This document shows, one piece after another, positions 1 to 9,228 of a DNA stretch of 64,000 nucleotides; within the stretch, counting starts at the first letter, position 1, and each line of letters opens with the position of its first letter. Under the pieces are notes generated by a model that worked only from the letters and a program-made list of their open reading frames with translations, was not told the DNA's origin and made no database searches. The stretch is from Cryobacterium sp. MP_M3 (lineage in GTDB: Bacteria > Actinomycetota > Actinomycetes > Actinomycetales > Microbacteriaceae), in NCBI RefSeq assembly GCF_015752155.1, contig NZ_JADOVI010000005.1:62001-126000 (forward strand). The letters are read 5' to 3'. The position numbers were made by a program, and so were the translations under genes.

Positions 1-1
1 C

Positions 2-658
2 GGGGCCGCCGCCCTGGTCTGCGCGATCGCCGGCGGCCTGATCGTGGTCGGTGTCGCCGGTGGTTCGGATGCCGGCCCGCCGGCCTCCCTCCGCCGCACC
101 CCCGCTCCGGCCGAGACCACGGCGCCGTCCTCGGCGGCTCCGACCACGGCGCCGGAGCCGGTCGCGAACGCGGTCATCGCGGCCTCCGCGCCGCTGCGCC
201 TCCGGGTCCCGGCCATCTCGCTCGATGGCGCGGTGACGGAGTACACCCAGCAGATGATCGACGATCGGGACGGCTTCGATCCCCCCGATCTGTCGACCAT
301 TTCGTGGGACACCACCATTGCGGGCGGACTGGCCGGAACGGACTCGGCCAACACGGTCTACCTCTACGGGCATTCCTGGGTCGATTCGGCGGTCTTCAAC
401 GGCCTCAAGGAGATGAAGGTCGGGAACCTGGCAGCGGTCGACACGGCACACGGCACCCTGTGCTACCAGACCCAGAAAACGCTCACCCTCGACAAGGCGG
501 AGTACAAGAGCAACGACGAACTGACGAATGCGATCCCGAACCGCCTGGTCCTGGTCAGCTGCTATCGACCCGTCGGCTACGATCCGAACTCAGCCACGGT
601 GAAGAACATCGTCGTGGTGCTGCAACTGGACCAGAACGCCACCAACGCCGGCTGCTGA
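2..658 (+). CDS. Class E/F-like sortase, 5' end outside the window
   Basis: The reading frame is already open at the first bases, where it encodes a hydrophobic Ala/Val/Ile-rich stretch that looks like an N-terminal signal-anchor. The true start is therefore upstream of the window, and the internal GTG at 44 is not a credible start. A Pro/Ala/Thr-rich linker follows, then a sortase domain with the catalytic His in YLYGHSW and the catalytic Cys in LVSCYRP, where the nearby Arg completes the usual His-Cys-Arg set. Sortases are membrane-anchored transpeptidases that attach sorted proteins to the wall or pilin. No substrate with an LPxTG-like motif is seen in the window. Assignment to class E/F rests on size and the SCYRP motif only. 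Confidence 0.8.
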   Translation, partial: GAAALVCAIAGGLIVVGVAGGSDAGPPASLRRTPAPAETTAPSSAAPTTAPEPVANAVIAASAPLRLRVPAISLDGAVTEYTQQMIDDRDGFDPPDLSTISWDTTIAGGLAGTDSANTVYLYGHSWVDSAVFNGLKEMKVGNLAAVDTAHGTLCYQTQKTLTLDKAEYKSNDELTNAIPNRLVLVSCYRPVGYDPNSATVKNIVVVLQLDQNATNAGC

Positions 659-684
659 CCGACACCGGCTGCTGAGCGCCGGCG

Positions 685-1035
685 TCACTCCGCCCTGGCC
701 CGCGGCACCCTCGGACGCACGAGCGCGTGGCTGTCCCTGAGCAGCTGCTCGACCAGCGCGTCCTCGACCTGACCGCCGAGCACGATCGTGATCCAGTGCT
801 TCTTGTTCAGGTGGTAGCCCGGGGTGATCTGCCCGGGGAATTCCTCTCGCAGGGCACGGCTCTCCTCCGGGTCGCACTTGAGCGACACCGTCAGCGGCTC
901 CCCTGCCAGGGCGGAGAGGGCGAAGATCTTGCCGTTGCCGCTGGTCTTGAACACGCTCGTCTCCTCCCCGAACGGAAACGTCTCCACCGCCTGGGGCAGG
1001 CTCAGGCAGAAGTCGACGAGGGCATCCGGGGTCAT
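685..1035 (-). CDS. MmcQ/YjbR family protein
   Basis: This 116-aa protein matches the MmcQ/YjbR family in length and layout: an N-terminal helix with LPQAVETFPFGEE, a FKTSGNGKIFAL strand, SLKCDPEE, and the C-terminal PGYHLNKKHWITI segment. The fold is of the CyaY-like type and several members are described as DNA-binding. The cellular role is not established. It stands alone, converging on the sortase and 11 bp from the oxidoreductase stop on the same strand, so the two may be co-transcribed. Confidence 0.85.
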   Translation of the reverse strand: MTPDALVDFCLSLPQAVETFPFGEETSVFKTSGNGKIFALSALAGEPLTVSLKCDPEESRALREEFPGQITPGYHLNKKHWITIVLGGQVEDALVEQLLRDSHALVRPRVPRARAE

Positions 1036-1045
1036 GGCTTCGAGA

Positions 1046-2044
1046 CTAGACCGTCACCGCATTCATGGCGCCGGCCGTCAACTCCACCGAGCGCAACCGG
1101 TCTGCGATGTCGCGGGAGGCATGCGCGATGATGAGCTCGTCGGCCTGGGTGGCCGCGGCGAAGTCCTCGAGGAAGTCCCGCACCACGTCGGGCGTGCCGA
1201 CGGCGGAGTACCGCATCATGTTCGCGATCTGGCGTCCCTCGTTCGTGGTGAGGAAGGCGTCGATCTGCGCGTCGGTGTAGTCGGGCGCGGCCGGACCGCG
1301 GGCGATCATGCCGCGCACCCTGGCGCGCCGGGTCGTCTCGAACTGGAGCGTCGCATCCGCCTGGTCGTCGGCGGCGATCACGTTGACGCCGACGATCACG
1401 TGCGGGGCGGAAAGCTGGCGCGACGGGACGAAGTCGCGCCGGTAGGTGGCGACGGCGTCGAAGAGGGAGTCGGGCGCGAAATGCGACGCGAACGCGTAGG
1501 GCAGGCCGAGCCTGGCCGCGAGCTGCGCTCCGAAGAGCGAGGACCCGAGGATGTAGAGGGGCACGTCGGTGCCGGCGCCGGGCACGGCCCGCACTCCGGG
1601 GACAACGGACTCGTCGCGCAGGTAGGCCTGCAGTTCGACCACGTCCTGCGGGAACTGGTCGGATGCCCGCGCGTCGCGGCGCATGGCCCGCGCCGTGGTC
1701 TGGTCGCTTCCGGGCGCGCGGCCGAGGCCGAGGTCGATCCGGCCGGGGTAGAGCTCCGCGAGGGTGCCGAACTGTTCGGCGATCGACAGCGGCGAGTGAT
1801 TGGGCAGCATGACGCCGCCGGCGCCGAGCCGGATCGTGGAGGTGTGCGCGGCGACGTGCCCGATCAGGATGCCCGTTGCCGACGAGGCGATCGTCGGCAT
1901 GTTGTGGTGCTCGGCGTACCAGACCCGGCTGTAGCCGTGCTTCTCGGCCGCCTGGGCGAGTGCGACGCTGGCCGCGAAGCTCTCCCTCGGGGTCTGCCCG
2001 GGGGCGATGGGGGCAAGGTCGAGAATGGAAAGCGGAATCGTCAT
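1046..2044 (-). CDS. LLM class flavin-dependent oxidoreductase
   Basis: The 332-aa product is a luciferase-like monooxygenase family TIM barrel. It begins [16 protein letters not shown], and the [21 protein letters not shown] and LGLGRAPG motifs are diagnostic of the MsnO8-like subgroup that binds FMN/F420-type cofactors. The frame is open well upstream, but family alignment places the start at the ATG ending at 2044. It probably forms a short transcript with the downstream YjbR-type gene. The substrate cannot be predicted from sequence. Confidence 0.88.
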   Translation of the reverse strand: MTIPLSILDLAPIAPGQTPRESFAASVALAQAAEKHGYSRVWYAEHHNMPTIASSATGILIGHVAAHTSTIRLGAGGVMLPNHSPLSIAEQFGTLAELYPGRIDLGLGRAPGSDQTTARAMRRDARASDQFPQDVVELQAYLRDESVVPGVRAVPGAGTDVPLYILGSSLFGAQLAARLGLPYAFASHFAPDSLFDAVATYRRDFVPSRQLSAPHVIVGVNVIAADDQADATLQFETTRRARVRGMIARGPAAPDYTDAQIDAFLTTNEGRQIANMMRYSAVGTPDVVRDFLEDFAAATQADELIIAHASRDIADRLRSVELTAGAMNAVTV

Positions 2045-2148
2045 GCCTGGGACAACGGGATCCGCCCTCGAATCGTTACCCAGACAACGAAACCCGGTTC
2101 CACACCGAGGACCGGCGCTCCAGGGATCGGCGGCGGGCACCCGCCGGG

Positions 2149-2619
2149 TCAGGCAGACCTGCGCAGCCTGCCCACACCCGGCAGGAAGCGGCCCACCCGC
2201 GCCCCATAGCCGGCGTAGTCCGGATGCTCGGCCAGCAGCATCCGTTCCTCCCACCGCGCCTTGCCGGCCAGCAGCATCACCAGCGCAAGCCAGGCGGCGA
2301 GGTGCCAGGCCGATGCGCCGAACAGGGCGAGCCCCAGCCCGCCGGTCATCAGCCCGGTGTAGATCGGGCTGCGCACGAGGCCGTACACGCCGGTGGTGAC
2401 CAGCGGGGCGTGCTCCCGCGGGATCGGGCTGGCCGTCAACGCAGGCCCCAGGCCGGCCACGCCGAGCACCGCGAGGCTCACCCCGCCCGCGCAGAGCACG
2501 ATCGCCGCGACCATGGCGCCCAGGTTTACGGGCCACAGCACCCCGTGCGGGAGGAGGGCCAGCGCGGCGAGCAGCACGAACTGCGCGGAGACCAGGCCGA
2601 AGGCGAGCGCACGTTTCAT
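2149..2619 (-). CDS. Isoprenylcysteine carboxyl methyltransferase-like membrane protein
   Basis: This 156-aa integral membrane protein has about four hydrophobic segments. The C-terminal block [13 protein letters not shown], then KARWEERML, then [16 protein letters not shown], is the hallmark of the ICMT/PEMT/NnrU-like methyltransferase family. The Glu-Glu and Arg pairs there line the SAM site. Bacterial members methylate unknown small or lipid substrates, since prenylated proteins are absent. The gene lies downstream of the AcoR-like regulator on the same strand with a 28 bp gap, so read-through is possible. Confidence 0.8.
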   Translation of the reverse strand: MKRALAFGLVSAQFVLLAALALLPHGVLWPVNLGAMVAAIVLCAGGVSLAVLGVAGLGPALTASPIPREHAPLVTTGVYGLVRSPIYTGLMTGGLGLALFGASAWHLAAWLALVMLLAGKARWEERMLLAEHPDYAGYGARVGRFLPGVGRLRRSA

Positions 2620-2647
2620 GGCTCGAGGCTACGCCCGTGCCCGATCG

Positions 2648-4501
2648 TCAGGCGGCCGTGATCCCGAAGTTCTTCAGCTTGCGGTACAACGACGAGCGGG
2701 CGATGCCCAATGCCTCCGCTGCGTGCACGCGGTTGCCGTCAGCATCCTGAAGCGCGTTGACGATCAGGTCCCGTTCGGCTGCCTCCAGGGCCGACAACGC
2801 GCGTGACGCCCCGCTGTGACAGTAGCCGGGCAGGTCCTCCGCCTGGATCTCCCCGACGGGACGCTTCATCAGCGCGGATTCCAATGCTTCCTCGAGCTGG
2901 CGAATGTTGCGGGGCCAGGTGTACCGGGAAACAACCCTCAGGGCTGCCGGGCTGAGCGTCACCCCTCGGTGGCCGGTCATGTTCGCGAGGACACGCGTGA
3001 CGATCAGCGGCACATCGTCGAGGCGGTGACGCAACGGGGCGACCGTCACCGCCGCGTCGAAATGGTCCAGCAACCCCGTGAACGGGAGCCGTGAATCCAG
3101 GTCGGCACCGGACAACGTCGCCGCGACCGAGACAGGTCCGGTTTGCTCCGCCAGGATGACGAGGAACGCGCTCAGAGCGGCGACGCCGTCGACATCCAGC
3201 TGGTCGATGTTGGTGAAGATATGGAGAGTCGGGGCGCTCGTGAGTTCCAGCGCGTGTTCCTCCTCGGCCAGCCCGCGCTGAATCACGTCCGCGGCGGAGA
3301 TCACCCGGGTCTGACCCTCGGGGACCACCCGACGGTACAGATCGACGACGAGCGACAGCTTCCCGCACCCGGATTCGCCCATCACCAGCAATGCCCTCCG
3401 CTGGTGAAGGGCATCCACGATCTCCTTGGAGGTGCGCTTCCCCAGCAGGGAGCGACCATCGCCGAAGATTGAGGCGGCGGACGGCTCGTCGGCGAGTCCG
3501 ATGACGGGGTCGGCGGCCGACGAAGCAGCGGGGAGGTCGACAGGGACCGGAATCCGTCCGGCGGCCCGCGCTGCCTCCGACACGATGTCGACGCCCATGA
3601 CTATTCCCGCAACCTCCTTGCCGACGACGACCAGGTTGCCCCGGATAGCTACCACCTTGCCCGTGGACAACTGGATCCGGTCGACCGGCTGCCCCTGGCC
3701 GGTCATCAGATACCGGCCGTGTTCGTGAATTGTCCATTGCTCGGCCGGCTCGAACAGGTTCTGGGCCACCGCATTTCCCATCACTATGCTGCCGCCGATC
3801 GCCATCACGGCGCCCCGCGAACGGGAATCGAGCTTGACGTACGCCTCGAACAAGGCCTGCTGCCGCTGGCTGCGATCGACCAGGAGATTGCGTTCGATCT
3901 CGTGGGCCGCCGACCTGACCAGAGAGTTCATTAACGGGCTCGAATGCTCGCTCAAACACGTGATGTCGAGGACACCCTCGATCCGCCCGGAGAGAGGGTC
4001 CCGGATGGGGCTCCCGGCGCAGGCGAACGGCTGCAGGTGCTCGTGGAAATGCTCGGGCCCGACGATGTACAACGACTGGCCCGATTCCAGCACGGTGCCG
4101 ATTCCGTTCGTACCGACCGATGCCTCGGCGTAGTTGAACCCGGGAGCGAGGGAGACCTTGTCCAGCAGGGTGCCGATTGTCCTGTCCGTTTCGGACCGGC
4201 TGAGAATCCTGGCCCGGGAGTCGGTCAGCACAATGCTCAACGGCATCTCCGACATATCGTCACTCAGCCTCGTGATCACCGGTCTGGCACAGCGCACCAG
4301 CCGGCCGGTCAGATCGAGGTCCTCATGGAAGACGGCCTGGGTGGTCGCCGCGTTGACTCCGGCCGCAAACGAGCGCTGCCATGAGGCACTCACAACGCTG
4401 GCGACGACGTCGGCATCCGCAACGGATTCCGATCGCCCGAACTGGATGAACTTCGACCGCGCGGCCGCAATCTTTGATCGCCGAACGGCGGTTTCCGGCA
4501 T
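2648..4501 (-). CDS. AcoR-like GAF/AAA+/Fis-type transcriptional activator lacking GAFTGA
   Basis: 617 aa. A GAF-type sensor region (about 85-200) is followed by a second sensory stretch, an AAA+ domain with Walker A GESGCGKL (375-382), a weak Walker B around 425-433, RYTWPRNIRQL (526-536), and a C-terminal Fis-type helix-turn-helix (about 590-613, ending SLYRKLKNFGI). This is the AcoR/DhaR architecture. The AAA+ domain is short and the sigma-54-contacting GAFTGA loop is absent, which fits an actinobacterium without sigma-54. The gene diverges from the carboxylase-like operon across a 168-bp region with a 19-bp palindrome, so it is very likely that operon's regulator. The inducer, probably a ketone or alcohol, is inferred. 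Confidence 0.85.
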   Translation of the reverse strand: MPETAVRRSKIAAARSKFIQFGRSESVADADVVASVVSASWQRSFAAGVNAATTQAVFHEDLDLTGRLVRCARPVITRLSDDMSEMPLSIVLTDSRARILSRSETDRTIGTLLDKVSLAPGFNYAEASVGTNGIGTVLESGQSLYIVGPEHFHEHLQPFACAGSPIRDPLSGRIEGVLDITCLSEHSSPLMNSLVRSAAHEIERNLLVDRSQRQQALFEAYVKLDSRSRGAVMAIGGSIVMGNAVAQNLFEPAEQWTIHEHGRYLMTGQGQPVDRIQLSTGKVVAIRGNLVVVGKEVAGIVMGVDIVSEAARAAGRIPVPVDLPAASSAADPVIGLADEPSAASIFGDGRSLLGKRTSKEIVDALHQRRALLVMGESGCGKLSLVVDLYRRVVPEGQTRVISAADVIQRGLAEEEHALELTSAPTLHIFTNIDQLDVDGVAALSAFLVILAEQTGPVSVAATLSGADLDSRLPFTGLLDHFDAAVTVAPLRHRLDDVPLIVTRVLANMTGHRGVTLSPAALRVVSRYTWPRNIRQLEEALESALMKRPVGEIQAEDLPGYCHSGASRALSALEAAERDLIVNALQDADGNRVHAAEALGIARSSLYRKLKNFGITAA

Positions 4502-4563
4502 ATCTACTCCTTTGTGGACTGTGCAAGCATGCCTCGGCGACCGGGCAGAGCGCTAGGCGACCG

Positions 4564-4582
4564 GTGTCCCAATGTGGGACAC
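4564..4582. promoter_or_regulatory. 19-bp palindromic operator candidate in the divergent carboxylase promoter region
   Basis: GTGTCCCA and TGGGACAC form a perfect inverted repeat around ATG. It lies between the AcoR-like gene (start 4501) and the first carboxylase-like gene (start 4670). Fis-type HTH activators of this class bind such dyads upstream of their target promoter. Binding here is inferred from position and symmetry. Confidence 0.6.
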
Positions 4583-4669
4583 ACAGATCATTCGCGGCTC
4601 GTGCACGCTGGGATTCGTGGCCCCCGGACGGGCCGCCGGTCATTCCAACACCAACGCAAAGGAGCGCTC

Positions 4670-6526
4670 ATGGAACGTCTGATCAACATCGACAATGGCG
4701 GCACACTCACCGACATCGTGGTCGGAAGCGGAACGGACTTCACTTTCACCAAGACCCTGACCACCCCCGTGGACCTGTCGCAATGCCTCTTCGACGGCAT
4801 GACGAAGGCGTCGGAGTCGTTGTTCGGCGAATCCGACCTCGCCGGCCTGCTGCAGTCGACCCGCCACATCCGCTATTCATCGACCCAGGGCACCAACGCG
4901 CTGGTCGAGCGCAAAGGTCCACTGCTCGGTCTCATCACCGACGATCCAGGCCTGGTCGATTCCCTCCGTGGATCGGAGCGATCTGCGGGACTCTTCGACG
5001 ACCTGATCGGCAACCGGGTCGCCATCCTTGCGTCTGACGGCTCCCCGGCCGAACTCGCCGGGACTCTGGTGGCGGAAATCAACCGGTTGACCACGGCAGG
5101 TGCCCAGCGCCTGGTGGTCGCCGCCGGCAGCGTCGAGCGCGAACACCTGTACAAGCGCACCATGCTCAAGAACTTCCCCCGGCACCTCCTGGGCTCGGTT
5201 CCGATCCTGTTCTCCCGGGACTTCGCAGCAGACACCACCCGGACCAGGCAGATCTGGTCGGGAATCATCAACTCTTTCCTGCACCCGACGGTGGAACGAT
5301 TCCTGTACAGCGCGGAACACCGCCTGCGTGCGTACAAGGTGAAGAATCCCCTGCTGATCTACCGCAATGACGGTGCGTCATCCCGGGTCTCAAAATCGGT
5401 GGCGTTGAAGACCTACTCGTCGGGGCCACGCGGTGGCCTCGAAGGCACCCGGGCGCTCGCCGAGGCCTACGGGCTGGAACACGTCCTGATGATCGACGTC
5501 GGCGGCACCACGACCGACGTCGGCATGGTCACCGATTCCACGATCTCGGTCGACCGACGCGGGTCGGTCCAGGGCGTTGACATCTCCTACGAGATGAGCA
5601 ACGTGCACTCCACCGGTGTGGGCGGAAGCTCGATCATCGCCGTTCGGGACGGCGAGATCACGGTCGGCCCCGAGAGCGTGGGTGCCGCACCGGGACCGGC
5701 CTGCTTCGGGTTCGGCGGCACGCAGGCCACGATCACCGACGTCAACCTGTTGCTGGGCGTTCTCGACCCGGCGACCTACCTGAACGGCGAGATGGCCCTG
5801 GACGCCGAACGGTCCCGCGCCGTGATCACCAGGACGGTGGCAGAGCCGCTCGGGATCAGCCTCGACGAGGCGCTGATCAGGATGGAACGCACTTACTCCG
5901 ACCGGTTGTCGGGCGCCTTCGCCGCCCTGGTCGGCACCACCGGCGAGACCACGATCGCGGCGTTCGGTGGCGGCGGGCCGATGAGCGCGTGCAGCGCGGC
6001 ACGGAGCGCGGGAGTGAGCACTGTGCTCGTCCCGCGCCTGGCGGCCGTGTTCTCTGCCTACGGCATCAGCTTCTCCGACATCGCCCAGTCGTACGAGACC
6101 GACGTCACCGGGTTCACCCCGGCCAGCCTCGAATTGGCCCGGCGGACGATGGAGGCGGATGCCGCGCGGGACATGTTCCAGGAGGGACACGAGTTGAGCG
6201 AGTGCGAACTCGAGTGGAGCACCATCGCCGAGGACGGGAGCGAGATCCTGTCGCTCAAGGCCGTCTTCCGCCTGCCGCATCCCATTCTTGAGGGTGGCAC
6301 CCCCGCCCGCCAGGTCGCCGCTGTGTCGAGCGGCACGCGTCAGGTGCGGTCAACCGCCACCGAGGTCGACACCGTGTCGGTGTATCAACTCGACGAGCAG
6401 AAGCCGGGTGCCACGGCATCCGGACCGGCCATCGTCGAGGGGCCGTTCTTCACGGCCCGGGTGCCCGCCGGCTGGAGCCTGACCGTCTCCACTGCCGGTG
6501 ACCTCCTCCTGACGGATGCCGCATGA
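4670..6526 (+). CDS. HyuA-like subunit of an acetone/acetophenone carboxylase-type complex (short paralog)
   Basis: 618 aa, starting at an ATG preceded by AAAGGAG. It belongs to the hydantoinase A/N-methylhydantoinase A family, with an ASKHA-type ATPase fold. The first phosphate motif is the variant IDNGGTLTD near residues 8-15, and the second is MIDVGGTTTDVG near 272-284. At about 66 kDa it is shorter than canonical HyuA. It resembles the extra HyuA-type chain of acetophenone carboxylase, where two different HyuA-like subunits flank one HyuB. It leads a five-gene operon and is followed after 62 bp by the zinc subunit. The family and complex type are well supported; the substrate is unknown. 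Confidence 0.85.
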   Translation: MERLINIDNGGTLTDIVVGSGTDFTFTKTLTTPVDLSQCLFDGMTKASESLFGESDLAGLLQSTRHIRYSSTQGTNALVERKGPLLGLITDDPGLVDSLRGSERSAGLFDDLIGNRVAILASDGSPAELAGTLVAEINRLTTAGAQRLVVAAGSVEREHLYKRTMLKNFPRHLLGSVPILFSRDFAADTTRTRQIWSGIINSFLHPTVERFLYSAEHRLRAYKVKNPLLIYRNDGASSRVSKSVALKTYSSGPRGGLEGTRALAEAYGLEHVLMIDVGGTTTDVGMVTDSTISVDRRGSVQGVDISYEMSNVHSTGVGGSSIIAVRDGEITVGPESVGAAPGPACFGFGGTQATITDVNLLLGVLDPATYLNGEMALDAERSRAVITRTVAEPLGISLDEALIRMERTYSDRLSGAFAALVGTTGETTIAAFGGGGPMSACSAARSAGVSTVLVPRLAAVFSAYGISFSDIAQSYETDVTGFTPASLELARRTMEADAARDMFQEGHELSECELEWSTIAEDGSEILSLKAVFRLPHPILEGGTPARQVAAVSSGTRQVRSTATEVDTVSVYQLDEQKPGATASGPAIVEGPFFTARVPAGWSLTVSTAGDLLLTDAA

Positions 6527-6588
6527 TCGCGGCATCCGTCGCGCGGCTTCCTCAACCCACTGTGTCTCCCCAGGAAGGTAACTAGACA

Positions 6589-7047
6589 ATGCGCGTTCCC
6601 ATGACGGAATACCTGTTCATCGATCTCGACACCGAACGCTGGATCTGCCGAGTCTGTGCCCACGACTTCGGCGACGCCCGCGGCAACTACAAGGAGGGGA
6701 CGCTGGTCCACGACCGCGACCCCCGGGAAATCCACCCACCGGTCATCGACCCGGAGAAGTATGAGTTCACGTTCTCCCCTGACCCGGCCTACTGCCGCAT
6801 CCTGGAGTTCTACTGCCCGACCTGCGGAACGCAGATCGAAGCCGAATACCTGCCACCGGGGCATCCGCCGACGGTCGACATGCTGTGGGACATCGACTCG
6901 CTTCGGGAGAAGTGGGAAGCCCGCGGCGACGACCCGGAGGAAGTAGTCAACTACGGCCCCGGCGAGAACGCCGTCACCGACCTCAGCGCCCGCTTCGACT
7001 CCGTCGGCGGTCACTCGCACAGCACGCACCGAGAAGGAGAGCACTGA
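6589..7047 (+). CDS. Small zinc-binding subunit of the carboxylase complex (acetone carboxylase gamma-like)
   Basis: 152 aa with two CxxC pairs, C20/C23 (WICRVC) and C76/C79 (YCPTC), that can form one zinc site. The acidic, Tyr/Pro-rich body has length and motifs matching the gamma subunits of acetone and acetophenone carboxylases. The start has a good AGGAAGG sequence. An in-frame ATG at 6601 would give MTEYLF and is also possible. The stop is two bases before the next ATG, so translation with the following HyuA is probably coupled. The C-terminal 25 residues are His/Ser-rich and likely flexible. Confidence 0.85.
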   Translation: MRVPMTEYLFIDLDTERWICRVCAHDFGDARGNYKEGTLVHDRDPREIHPPVIDPEKYEFTFSPDPAYCRILEFYCPTCGTQIEAEYLPPGHPPTVDMLWDIDSLREKWEARGDDPEEVVNYGPGENAVTDLSARFDSVGGHSHSTHREGEH

Positions 7048-7049
7048 CC

Positions 7050-9176
7050 ATGAAACGGATCTCTGTCGATATCGGCGGCACATTCAGTGATTGTTTCTTC
7101 GTCTGGGATGACGTCTACATCGAGTCGAAGGCGCTGACCACGCACCACAACCTGGCCTTGGGCTTCAACGAGGCCCTCGACCGTGCCTGCGACCGGGCCG
7201 GCATCACCCGGGAGACGGCCCTCCGCGAGGTCGACTCCGTGCGCTACGCCACGACCCTGGGCACCAACGCCCTGATCGAGGGCAAGGGCCCACGGGTCGC
7301 GGCGATCGTGACCCACGGTTTCGAGGACACCATCCCCCTGTCCAGAGGCCGCGGCTACGGAGAAGGCCTCGACGGTGTGAAGCAGGGCGACATGCCCGAT
7401 GCCCAACGGCCGGACCCCCTGGTGCCGCGCCGGCTGATCCGTTCCGTCAAGGAACGCATCGATTCAGTCGGTGAGGTGCTCGTGCCGCTGATGTACGAGG
7501 ACGTGCGCACGCAGGTACGGGAGCTGGTCGACCACGGGGCCGAGGCGATCGTCATCGCCCTGACGAACGCGACCGAGAACTCGGTCCACGAGGACCGCAT
7601 CCTCGAGATCATCCTCGAGGAATACCCCGCTCACGAACTCGGTTCGATTCCCGTGCTCCTGAGCAGCCAGGTGTCAGGGCGCAAGGGCGAGTATGTGCGC
7701 GCCATGGCCACGATCGTGGACGCATTCCTGCACGAGACGATGTTCCACGCCCTCAATCAGCTCTCCAACAACCTGCGCGATTCGGGCTACGAGAAGCCGA
7801 TGCTGGTCATCCACAACTCGGGCGGCATGGCCCAGCCCAACTCGACGGATGCCCTGCAGACGATCCATTCCGGACCGATCGCCGGGGTTGGCGCAGCCCA
7901 GCATCTCTCCGAGTCGACCGGCCTGGGCGATGTCGTGTCGATGGACATGGGTGGCACGTCCTTCGACATCGGCCTGGTCCCCGAGGGAGGTGTGCGGCAC
8001 TACGACTTCCAGCCGACGATCGGGCGCTGGATGGTGTCGGCGCCGATGATCCACCTCAACACCCTCGGAGCCGGCGGCGGGTCCATCGCCGCGTACAACC
8101 GGATCCACCACGCCATCCAGATCGGGCCGGAATCGGCAGGCTCGGACCCGGGCCCCGCGTGCTACGACCGCGGCGGGCTGCGCCCGACGGTCACCGACGC
8201 CGACCTGGTCCTGGGTTACCTGGACCCGGACAACTACGCCAACGGCCACATCAAACTCAACAGGAAACGGTCGCTCTACGTCATCGATGAGACTCTTTCC
8301 GACGAACTCGATCTGGACGCGGTCGAGGTCGCCAAGGTGATCAAGAAGACCGTCGACGAGCAGATGGCGATCGGGATCGAGAAGGAGCTGCGATCCCGCG
8401 GCGGCCTGATCGAGGACTACACGATGCTGGCTTACGGCGGCAACGGCCCACTCCACGCCTGCGGCATCGCGGCGAGCGCGGGAATCAGTCGCATCCTGTT
8501 CCCGCCGTTCGCCTCGGTCTTCTCGGCTCTCGGCGCGGGCAACATGCGGCCGCTGCACATCCACGAGCGCAGCGCCTATGTCGTGCTCTACGAACCGCTC
8601 AAGCGCAGCCTCTACAACAAGTACGAGGCGATGAACGGCTACATCGCCGAACTCGAGGACAAAGGCGCGGAAGACCTGGTGCGCCAGGGGTACGACCGGT
8701 CCTCGGTGCGCTTCCGCCTGGAGATGGACATGCGCTACGGCAACCAGCTCGTCACCACCGCGGTCGCCTTCGACATCAATCGCGTCGATGGTGTGGCGGA
8801 CGTCCTGCACCTCATCAAGACCTTCTCTGAGATCTTCGGCGAGCGCTACGGCGAGGGCACCCAGGCGCCGGAGGCAGGCATCCGCGTACAGACCATCCGG
8901 GTGGCCTCCTACATCGAAGGCGAAGTGATCGAGTTCGAATCGATCCACGCGGGCGGCGAGAAGACCAGGCCCGCCCCGGTCTCCCACCGGGCGGTTCACT
9001 TCACCAGCATCAACGGGGCGGTGGACACCCCCGTCTTCAACGCCGACGCCCTCAAGCACGAATACGTCATCCACGGGCCCGCGATCGTCACGACCGAGAA
9101 CACCACCTACCTGGTCGAACCGGGCTGGCGGCTCGAACCAACAGTGCAGGGGGCCGTATGGCTGCTCAGCGACTGA
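7050..9176 (+). CDS. HyuA-family subunit (acetone/acetophenone carboxylase type, ATP-binding chain)
   Basis: 708 aa. It has canonical hydantoinase/oxoprolinase motifs: VDIGGTFSDC at the N-terminus, TTLGTNALIEGKG around 70-80, MDMGGTSFDIGLV near 294-306, and NTLGAGGGSIA followed by GPESAGSDPGPACY. These form the ASKHA ATP site that in this enzyme class phosphorylates the ketone (or bicarbonate) before carboxylation. The ATG follows the gamma-like stop by 2 bp. Compared with the first HyuA-like gene it keeps the more orthodox phosphate loops, so it is the better candidate for the catalytic ATPase. That functional split is inference. Confidence 0.88.
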   Translation: MKRISVDIGGTFSDCFFVWDDVYIESKALTTHHNLALGFNEALDRACDRAGITRETALREVDSVRYATTLGTNALIEGKGPRVAAIVTHGFEDTIPLSRGRGYGEGLDGVKQGDMPDAQRPDPLVPRRLIRSVKERIDSVGEVLVPLMYEDVRTQVRELVDHGAEAIVIALTNATENSVHEDRILEIILEEYPAHELGSIPVLLSSQVSGRKGEYVRAMATIVDAFLHETMFHALNQLSNNLRDSGYEKPMLVIHNSGGMAQPNSTDALQTIHSGPIAGVGAAQHLSESTGLGDVVSMDMGGTSFDIGLVPEGGVRHYDFQPTIGRWMVSAPMIHLNTLGAGGGSIAAYNRIHHAIQIGPESAGSDPGPACYDRGGLRPTVTDADLVLGYLDPDNYANGHIKLNRKRSLYVIDETLSDELDLDAVEVAKVIKKTVDEQMAIGIEKELRSRGGLIEDYTMLAYGGNGPLHACGIAASAGISRILFPPFASVFSALGAGNMRPLHIHERSAYVVLYEPLKRSLYNKYEAMNGYIAELEDKGAEDLVRQGYDRSSVRFRLEMDMRYGNQLVTTAVAFDINRVDGVADVLHLIKTFSEIFGERYGEGTQAPEAGIRVQTIRVASYIEGEVIEFESIHAGGEKTRPAPVSHRAVHFTSINGAVDTPVFNADALKHEYVIHGPAIVTTENTTYLVEPGWRLEPTVQGAVWLLSD

Positions 9177-9228
9177 CCGTCTCCCCCACGATTCCCCCTG
9201 CACGCGCAAGCAAAGGAGCTTGAGAACA

